9,006 nt of DNA from Thermotogaceae bacterium (GTDB taxonomy: Bacteria; Thermotogota; Thermotogae; B21-G9; HyVt-16): assembly GCA_011043375.1 (NCBI GenBank), contig DQYP01000083.1:1-9006 (forward strand), in the 5' to 3' direction. Both the position numbers and the translations under genes were made by a program. Shown here one piece after another: positions 1 to 4,881 of the stretch; positions within the stretch are counted from its first letter, which is position 1; each line of letters begins with the position of its first letter. The notes beneath the pieces are model-generated. The model was not told the DNA's origin. It was given only the letters and a program-made list of their open reading frames with translations, and did no database searches.

Positions 1-230
1 AAATTGAAAAAATAAAAGAAATGATACTTAAAGATCTTGAAAGAGGGGCGACAATAATAAGCGCGGTGGGTGCATACACAAACTCCAAAAGACCAATTCT
101 ATGGGCTGTGGTTAGAAGAAGAGAACTGGCTGTTCTGAGGAGACATATCCACGAGATCGATCCAAGAGCTTTCATAGTTATATTCAAAAATTCAGAGGTT
201 TTTGGGGAAGGATTTAAACGAATAAGTTAG
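1..230 (+). CDS. YitT-family membrane protein, C-terminal DUF2179 domain (5' end outside window)
   Basis: Only the last 75 or so codons are present. The frame is open back to the first bases of the window, and the ATG at 21 is internal, because the preceding codons (I-E-K-I-K-E) continue the domain naturally. Visible hallmarks of the cytoplasmic DUF2179 domain that follows the YitT transmembrane region are ERGATIISAVGAYT near the start, a VVRRREL segment, IDPRAFIVI, and a terminal GEGF. The family is widespread in Firmicutes and Thermotogota and its biochemical role is not established. The gene ends at TAG 228-230, inside a perfect 19-nt palindrome. It is on the same strand as ahcY but separated from it by the largest intergenic gap in the window, so it probably belongs to a separate transcription unit. 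Family call is firm, function unknown. Confidence 0.85.
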   Translation, partial: IEKIKEMILKDLERGATIISAVGAYTNSKRPILWAVVRRRELAVLRRHIHEIDPRAFIVIFKNSEVFGEGFKRIS

Positions 231-239
231 TAACTTATT
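221..239. repeat. Perfect 9+1+9 inverted repeat at the end of the YitT gene
   Basis: The sequence reads AATAAGTTA-G-TAACTTATT, symmetric about base 230, the last base of the stop codon. As RNA it can form an 8-bp stem with a 3-nt loop, but the stem has a single G:C-type pair and no clear U-tract follows, so it is a weak terminator. As DNA it is a candidate operator just upstream of the presumed ahcY promoter. The half-site AAGTTA recurs at 265-270 and 305-310. Confidence 0.45.
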
Positions 240-253
240 AGATTATTAAGCTA

Positions 254-281
254 TTGACTTTTACAAGTTAATTAGTAAATG
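254..281 (+). promoter_or_regulatory. Candidate sigma-A promoter for the ahcY operon (weak)
   Basis: TTGACT at 254-259 matches the -35 consensus at five of six positions. The best -10 at acceptable spacing is TAAATG at 276-281 (16-nt spacer), which is poor. TATAAG at 293-298 is a better -10 but has no good -35. This 116-nt spacer (231-346) is otherwise A/T only with scattered G, and it is the only large gap upstream of the seven-gene run, so a promoter is expected here even though the exact boxes are uncertain. Confidence 0.3.
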
Positions 282-346
282 ATTTTTTAGTATATAAGAT
301 TTAAAAGTTAATGATATAAAAAGTTGATAATATAGGAGGTATTTAA

Positions 347-1573
347 ATGAATAGCGAATTGATAGAATCAGGAATTAAGAAAATACGTTGGGCGATGAAG
401 TATATGGATGTACTTTATACCTTAAAAAAAGAACTGGAAAATAAAAAACCACTAAAAGGTGCAAGAATAGCCATGTCCATTCATTTAGAAGCTAAAACAG
501 CGAATTTGGCTTTAGTTTTGAGAGATATGGGTGCTGAAGTCATATCCACCGGCTGCAATCCGCTTTCCACACAGGATGACGTTGCTCAAGCCCTTTCAAG
601 CATGGGGATTAAAGTATTCGCAAAAAGGACACACGATGAGAAAGAATATTTCGAGAATCTTCACCAAACGCTGGATCAACATCCCAACTTGATACTTGAT
701 GATGGTGCTGATTTGACCACAATACTCCACACTCAAAGGACTAATCAATTGAAAGAGATCATGGGGGCATGTGAGGAAACAACAACGGGGTTGAAGAGGA
801 TGCGTTCGTTAGAGAAAAGCGGAAAATTATCTTACCCTGTTATAGCAGTCAATGACGCCCAAATGAAACATTTATTTGACAATAGATATGGTACAGGCCA
901 ATCAACATGGGATGCAATAATGAGAAATACCAATCTGTTGGTTGCAGGAAAGAATGTTTTGGTTTGCGGATATGGTTGGTGCGGTAGAGGCATAGCAATG
1001 AGAGCGAAAGGATTGGGAGCGAACGTAATCATTTCCGAAGTCGATCCCATCAAAGCGATCGAAGCTGCTATGGATGGCTTCAAAGTCATGAATTCCCTCG
1101 AAGCAGTAAAAATAGCGGATATAATCATAACCGCAACAGGAAATAAAGACGTGATAACTGAGGAACACTTCAAATTCATGAAGAATAGAGTGATATTGGC
1201 AAATGCGGGGCATTTCAATGTTGAAATACCATTTGATTTGCTTGAAAAGCTTGCTAAATCAAAAAAAGAGGTTAGAGATAATGTCGTTGAATATGAAATG
1301 GAAAACAATAAAAAATTCTACCTCCTGGCTGAAGGAAGACTTGTCAATTTAGCTGCTGGTGATGGACATCCTGTGGAGATAATGGATATGTCCTTTTCTA
1401 TACAATTGCTCTCTCTAATATATCTGTGGCAAAATAAAGGAAAATTGCAAAATAGTGTTCTTAAAGTTCCTTCGGAGATTGATTTAAAAGTCGCTGAGGT
1501 CAAATTGAAAACTTTGGGAATAACCATCGATCGGCTCTCTGAAGACCAAATAAAATATCTCAACAGTTTCTAA
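347..1573 (+). CDS. ahcY: S-adenosyl-L-homocysteine hydrolase (adenosylhomocysteinase), Thermotoga/archaeal type
   Basis: This cytoplasmic, NAD-dependent enzyme splits S-adenosylhomocysteine (SAH) to adenosine and homocysteine, relieving product inhibition of SAM-dependent methyltransferases and feeding methionine regeneration. Start ATG 347 follows AGGAGGT (334-340) at 6 nt. The protein has 408 residues, shorter than the roughly 430-residue eukaryotic form. Visible landmarks: substrate-site H46 in HLEAKTA; DDGADLT 118-124; CEETTTG with E143/E144; K174 and D178 in MKHLFDN; YGTGQS after it; the Rossmann motif GYGWCG 208-213; NAGHFNVEI with H289; and DGHPVEIMD with H341. The C-terminal Lys/Tyr tail that contacts NAD of the partner subunit in mammalian enzymes is absent, as in the Thermotoga lineage. 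Oddity: compared with the human HMTxET signature, the positions near the adenine are E48 and K50. The gene heads a run of methyltransferase genes, with rsmG only 12 nt downstream and in the same frame. S-inosylhomocysteine hydrolysis is an alternative activity. Confidence 0.96.
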   Translation: MNSELIESGIKKIRWAMKYMDVLYTLKKELENKKPLKGARIAMSIHLEAKTANLALVLRDMGAEVISTGCNPLSTQDDVAQALSSMGIKVFAKRTHDEKEYFENLHQTLDQHPNLILDDGADLTTILHTQRTNQLKEIMGACEETTTGLKRMRSLEKSGKLSYPVIAVNDAQMKHLFDNRYGTGQSTWDAIMRNTNLLVAGKNVLVCGYGWCGRGIAMRAKGLGANVIISEVDPIKAIEAAMDGFKVMNSLEAVKIADIIITATGNKDVITEEHFKFMKNRVILANAGHFNVEIPFDLLEKLAKSKKEVRDNVVEYEMENNKKFYLLAEGRLVNLAAGDGHPVEIMDMSFSIQLLSLIYLWQNKGKLQNSVLKVPSEIDLKVAEVKLKTLGITIDRLSEDQIKYLNSF

Positions 1574-1579
1574 GGAGGT
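1573..1579 (+). promoter_or_regulatory. Shine-Dalgarno that places the rsmG start at an ATA codon
   Basis: AGGAGGT overlaps the final A of the ahcY stop codon TAA (1571-1573). The codon 6 nt downstream is ATA (1586-1588). This is the same SD heptamer and the same 6-nt spacing used by the ATG of ahcY. The next conventional start, TTG at 1619, is 39 nt away and has no SD in front of it, only an A-rich run. Confidence 0.8.
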
Positions 1580-1585
1580 CCTAAA

Positions 1586-2278
1586 ATACTTTTAAGTGAA
1601 AAAAATATTGCAAAAAAATTGGGAAATAAGCTTGAAATCTTAATAAAATATACCGAACTTTTAAAATCAAAAAACAAATTCATCAATTTAACTTCATTTG
1701 ATGAAGATGAATTTTTTTTGGAAGTTGTAGTGGATTCATTGGTTCCATGGTATATTGGAATTATGAAAAACTTTGAAAAGGTAAAAGTACTGGACATAGG
1801 AACCGGTGCTGGAATACCTGGAATACCTTTAGCCATTGTGTTGGAGAAAGTTCATTTTTCGCTGATTGATTCTAAAAAAAAGAAAATAGATTTTGTTAAA
1901 TACGCGAAAAAAATGTTAAATCTCAAAAATGTGACAACTTATTGTGAAAGAGTGGAAAGTTTTGCTTTAAAAAATCTAAAAGCCTTTGACACAGTCATCT
2001 CGCGCGCCGTCGGTGAAGTAGTTATTTTATTGGAATACGCTGCTCCATTGTTAAAAATCGGAGGAAACTTGATACTCTTTAAAGGTCAAAAAATTGAAAA
2101 GGAATTAGAAAAATCAAGGAAAATCACTGATCTTTTGGGTTTTTCCATGCCAAATGTAATTATATACAAACTCAATGAAGACAAGGAAAGAAATTTAGTT
2201 GTTTTTGAAAAAGTTTCAGAAACTCCTGAAAGATTTCCCAGAAAACCTGGGATGGCAGTTAAAAGACCTTTAGCCTAA
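1586..2278 (+). CDS. rsmG: 16S rRNA (guanine-527-N7)-methyltransferase RsmG, start at ATA
   Basis: RsmG (GidB) transfers a methyl group from SAM to N7 of G527 in the 530 loop of 16S rRNA; loss typically gives low-level streptomycin resistance. From ATA 1586 the protein has 230 residues, within the family's usual range. The Rossmann SAM site LDIGTGAGIPGIP includes D70 to P81. An acidic residue after strand 2 is D95, and the diagnostic SRAVGEV segment begins near 139. The C-terminus RFPRKPGMAVKRPL is the classic RsmG ending. The N-terminal LLSEKNIAKKL plus the LEILIKYTELL helix and KFINLT fit homologues only if translation begins upstream of TTG 1619, and ATA 1586 is the only codon at proper distance from the SD. 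The gene lies in the same frame as ahcY, four codons beyond its TAA, so stop readthrough would fuse the two. Identification is firm; the start is well supported but not proven. Confidence 0.93.
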   Translation: MLLSEKNIAKKLGNKLEILIKYTELLKSKNKFINLTSFDEDEFFLEVVVDSLVPWYIGIMKNFEKVKVLDIGTGAGIPGIPLAIVLEKVHFSLIDSKKKKIDFVKYAKKMLNLKNVTTYCERVESFALKNLKAFDTVISRAVGEVVILLEYAAPLLKIGGNLILFKGQKIEKELEKSRKITDLLGFSMPNVIIYKLNEDKERNLVVFEKVSETPERFPRKPGMAVKRPLA

Positions 2279-2282
2279 AGAT

Positions 2283-2288
2283 AGGAGG
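2283..2288 (+). promoter_or_regulatory. Shine-Dalgarno that places the THUMP methyltransferase start at an ATA codon
   Basis: AGGAGG is followed after 7 nt by ATA 2296-2298. An in-frame TAA sits at 2293-2295, immediately before this ATA, so translation cannot begin further upstream. The only conventional alternative, TTG 2326, is 37 nt from the SD and lies inside the conserved N-terminal motif. Confidence 0.82.
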
Positions 2289-2295
2289 AATTTAA

Positions 2296-3399
2296 ATAGA
2301 GTTTTTAACGACTTGTTCATCAGGTTTGGAAGGTGCTCTTTGTAAAGAATTAAAAAGTATGGGTTATAAAATAGTTCAAACATTTAGAGGAAGAGTCCTA
2401 TTCAATGCTCCACTTCAAGATGTTTTCAAATTGAATCTCTGGCTTCGAACGGCAGAAAGAGTTGTACTCGTTTTAAAGCGTTTTGAAGCCGAAACATTTG
2501 ATGAACTGTTCGATGGAATAAGCCAAATACCTTGGGGTGATTATATAAACAAAAAAGGTGCTTTTCCTATAGTTAAAGTTAGATCTAACAAATCAAATCT
2601 TTTCAGCCTTTCAGATATTCAAGCTATTTCTAAGAAAGCCATAGTTTCAAGTTTATCAAAAAAATATGGAACAATTATTTTTGAAGAAAAATATCCTATT
2701 TACCCAATACACATATATATAAAGAAAAATGTCGTGACAGTTGGGATAGATACCACGGGAAAAGAAGGATTACATAAACGTGGATATCGTAAGTATGTTT
2801 CAACTGCTCCTTTACGCGAAACCATAGCAGCCGGAATAATCATTTCTAGTAATTGGGATTTCAATAAATCTCTTATAGATCCTTTTTGTGGTTCTGGTAC
2901 AATACCGATAGAAGCTTCGATGCTAGCGATGAACATTGCTCCGGGGATTGGGCGAAGATTTGCATGTAACAATTGGCCATTTTTTTACAAGTATCAGTGG
3001 AACTTCGAATTGGAAAAAGCAAAAGAGTTTATCAAAAATATCGATCTTTCAATCATAGGTTCAGATATATCATCTGAAATGATTAAAATTGCTAAATTGA
3101 ATGCTAAAAGTCTAAATCTTCACGGGAAGATAAGATTTGAGATCAAAGATTTTTTTGAATACATTCAGATTCCAACCGAAAGTTGGATTGTAACCAATCT
3201 TCCATATGGTCAAAGGCTCAAAATACGTAAAAACAAGATAATAAGGCATTTTAAAGAAATCTTCGAAAATAATAAAGATATTTCACTTCACTTTTTGAGT
3301 GATTCAGAGAAAGTTCCAAAAATTTTTGGTAGAAAACCTAAACGCATTATAATAATTTATAATAGTGGATTGAAAGTTTATCTGTATCAGTTTTGGTAA
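2296..3399 (+). CDS. THUMP-domain class I SAM-dependent RNA methyltransferase (RlmL/YpsC/TrmN group), start at ATA
   Basis: This is a guanine-N2-type RNA methyltransferase of the COG0116 group. Members act on 23S rRNA (RlmL, G2445) or on tRNA (TrmN/Trm14, G6), and the sequence alone does not decide which. From ATA 2296 it has 367 residues, the size of the single-domain Bacillus YpsC type, not the long RlmKL fusion. The N-terminus EFLTTCSSGLEGALCKEL is the family's opening motif. A ferredoxin-like/THUMP RNA-binding region spans roughly 45-160, ending near GLHKRGYRK. The Rossmann domain carries DPFCGSGTIPIEAS from D195, and a catalytic NLPYG loop at 301-305, where most homologues have NPPYG. 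An in-frame TAA directly before the ATA fixes the upstream limit of the coding region. It sits 17 nt after rsmG, suggesting cotranscription. Family assignment strong, substrate open. Confidence 0.9.
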   Translation: MEFLTTCSSGLEGALCKELKSMGYKIVQTFRGRVLFNAPLQDVFKLNLWLRTAERVVLVLKRFEAETFDELFDGISQIPWGDYINKKGAFPIVKVRSNKSNLFSLSDIQAISKKAIVSSLSKKYGTIIFEEKYPIYPIHIYIKKNVVTVGIDTTGKEGLHKRGYRKYVSTAPLRETIAAGIIISSNWDFNKSLIDPFCGSGTIPIEASMLAMNIAPGIGRRFACNNWPFFYKYQWNFELEKAKEFIKNIDLSIIGSDISSEMIKIAKLNAKSLNLHGKIRFEIKDFFEYIQIPTESWIVTNLPYGQRLKIRKNKIIRHFKEIFENNKDISLHFLSDSEKVPKIFGRKPKRIIIIYNSGLKVYLYQFW

Positions 3400-3423
3400 T
3401 TAAAACACTCAATATGGTATTAT
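3393..3423 (+). promoter_or_regulatory. Possible weak internal promoter before ftcD
   Basis: TTGGTA (3393-3398, overlapping the preceding stop codon) and TATTAT (3418-3423) resemble -35 and -10 boxes but are 19 nt apart, wider than ideal. The 47-nt gap here is the longest within the seven-gene run, which makes a secondary promoter possible. Sequence of this composition produces such matches often, so this is only a candidate. Confidence 0.2.
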
Positions 3424-3446
3424 TTCAGAAAGAGGTGGAACATAAA

Positions 3447-4382
3447 ATGATGAAATTGATTGAATCAGTACCGAATTTTAGTGAGGGAAGAAGAATAGAA
3501 GTTGTTGAAGAAATAATAAAAGAATGTGAGGGCTTCGAAGAAGTATGGGTACTTGATTGGTCGATGGATTATGATCACAATAGATCCGTTGTAACATTAG
3601 TTGGTACGCCAGATCAATTAATAGAGGCTCTGTTCAAGATGACCAAAAAAGCATCCGAATTAATAGACCTTAGAAAACACAAAGGCGAGCATCCAAGAAT
3701 GGGAGCAACTGATGTAATACCACTGGTTCCGGTTTGGAATTGTAAAATGGAAGAATGTGTAGAAGCCTCAAAGAAATTGGGCAAAAGAATAGGTGACGAA
3801 CTCAACATACCTGTCTATCTATACGAAAAATCTGCCACTACACCCTTAAGAGAAAATTTGGCTGAAATAAGAAAAGGTGAATTCGAACACTTTAATGAAA
3901 AGATATCACTTGATGATTGGGAACCAGATTTTGGACCAAGAAAAGTACATCCCACGGCTGGTGTAACAGCAGTTGGAGCAAGAGAATATCTTGTTGCTTT
4001 AAATGTGAATTTGAAGACAGATAAAATAGATATAGCTAAGAATATTGCAAAAGCCGTTAGAAATTCGAGTGGAGGATTCAAATATGTAAAAGCAATTGGA
4101 ATAGAATTGAAAGAGAAAGGAATAGTCCAAGTTTCCATGAATCTAACAAATTACAAAAAAAGTCCGATTTATCGGGTTTTTGAACTAATAAAATTAGAGG
4201 CTCAGAGGTATGGAGTACAGATTGCAGGCACTGAGATAATTGGTTTAGTACCAATGGATTCACTTGTAAGAGTAGCGGAGTTTTACTTGCAACTTGAGAA
4301 TTTCGATTCTTCACGAATACTCGAGAAAAAAATTCTGGATATACTTGCTGAGGAAATAGAGAAAAGAAACGGAGAGATGTAA
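3447..4382 (+). CDS. ftcD: Glutamate formimidoyltransferase (formiminotransferase), single-domain
   Basis: The enzyme moves the formimino group of N-formimino-L-glutamate to tetrahydrofolate, the last step of one histidine-degradation route. Some bacterial members also use 5-formyltetrahydrofolate. Start: ATG 3447 follows GAGGTGG (3432-3438) at 8 nt; the second ATG at 3450 is less well spaced, and an upstream in-frame TTG at 3393 lacks an SD and overlaps the previous gene. The protein has 311 residues, the size of the stand-alone transferase, with no cyclodeaminase domain. Motifs: SVPNFSEG 7-14, DYDHNRSVVTLVG 41-53, KGEHPRMGATDV 79-90 with H82 at the position of the catalytic histidine of the mammalian enzyme, then FGPRKVHPTAGVTAVGAR 162-179. 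No other histidine-utilisation gene is nearby. Its setting among methyl-transfer genes suggests a general folate one-carbon role. The end overlaps the rlmH ribosome-binding site. Confidence 0.94.
   Translation: MMKLIESVPNFSEGRRIEVVEEIIKECEGFEEVWVLDWSMDYDHNRSVVTLVGTPDQLIEALFKMTKKASELIDLRKHKGEHPRMGATDVIPLVPVWNCKMEECVEASKKLGKRIGDELNIPVYLYEKSATTPLRENLAEIRKGEFEHFNEKISLDDWEPDFGPRKVHPTAGVTAVGAREYLVALNVNLKTDKIDIAKNIAKAVRNSSGGFKYVKAIGIELKEKGIVQVSMNLTNYKKSPIYRVFELIKLEAQRYGVQIAGTEIIGLVPMDSLVRVAEFYLQLENFDSSRILEKKILDILAEEIEKRNGEM
4371..4376 (+). promoter_or_regulatory. Shine-Dalgarno for rlmH, inside the ftcD 3' end, pointing to a CTG start
   Basis: GGAGAG lies in the last codons of ftcD and is 8 nt upstream of CTG 4385-4387. 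The rlmH frame is open back to a TGA at 4349-4351, and no ATG, GTG or TTG occurs between that stop and the CTG, so CTG is the first usable codon. The overlap suggests translational coupling to ftcD. Confidence 0.75.
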
Positions 4383-4384
4383 AG

Positions 4385-4858
4385 CTGAAGATAAGTGTAC
4401 TGTGTGTTGGAGGAGTCAAAACCAAGTTTTTGAAAGATGGAATTGAACAATATAAGAGATGGTTATCGAGGTATGCGAAACTTGATCTCATATACATAAA
4501 GAGTGGCGGAGATGTTAACAAATTACCAAAGGAAAGAATTCTTTACAATGAAGCAGTGAAATTGATAAAATATATTAGAAAGAATTCGTTCAATATTTTG
4601 TTGGATAAAAGCGCAAAGCAACTTTCGTCGGAAGCTTTTTCGAAGTTTTTAAATGATATTTTCATGCATAGCAATAAAGCTGAGATTCTTTTTACCATTG
4701 GTGGTGTCCATGGAGTTGATAATAGTCTGGAAAGCAAATTTGACATGAAGTTATCGTTATCCAGAATGACCTTTACACATGAGTTTACAGTTTTGATTCT
4801 ACTCGAACAATTGTACAGGGCTTTCAAAATTATCAATAACGAGAAATATCATTATTAA
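4385..4858 (+). CDS. rlmH: 23S rRNA (pseudouridine-1915-N3)-methyltransferase RlmH, start at CTG
   Basis: RlmH is a small SPOUT-fold enzyme that uses SAM to methylate pseudouridine 1915 in helix 69 of 23S rRNA, normally on the 70S ribosome. From CTG 4385 the protein has 157 residues, matching the family's 155-160. The first residues, (M)KISVLCVGGVK, correspond to the usual MKIxIxxVGKxK opening and are lost if TTG 4430 is used. Family features: LDKSAKQLSS 73-82, the knot-forming IGGVHG 105-110, LSLSRMTFTH ending at H132, and LEQLYRAFKI followed by a terminal KYHY. Oddities against E. coli and S. aureus sequences as I recall them: the Arg four residues after the conserved His is Val136, the last basic residue after YH is Tyr157, and the Gly in the LDxxGK motif is Ala77. 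The gene begins 2 nt after the ftcD stop. Identification is firm; activity could be altered. Confidence 0.9.
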   Translation: MKISVLCVGGVKTKFLKDGIEQYKRWLSRYAKLDLIYIKSGGDVNKLPKERILYNEAVKLIKYIRKNSFNILLDKSAKQLSSEAFSKFLNDIFMHSNKAEILFTIGGVHGVDNSLESKFDMKLSLSRMTFTHEFTVLILLEQLYRAFKIINNEKYHY

Positions 4859-4881
4859 AAAATGAAGAGGTGAGATCCTAA

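Noticed and set aside
231..346. Possible SAM or SAH riboswitch in the ahcY leader
   Set aside because: The spacer is almost entirely A/T with no G/C-rich helices or recognisable riboswitch core. Only the AT palindrome at its 5' edge can pair, and it lies at the end of the preceding gene.
832..1308. Long - strand open frame opposite ahcY
   Set aside because: It is antisense to conserved catalytic parts of ahcY, has no ribosome-binding site and encodes a serine/phenylalanine-rich product typical of shadow frames.
3393..3446. Longer ftcD start at TTG 3393
   Set aside because: It overlaps the end of the THUMP methyltransferase and lacks an SD. ATG 3447 has a strong SD and gives H82 at the position known for the catalytic histidine.
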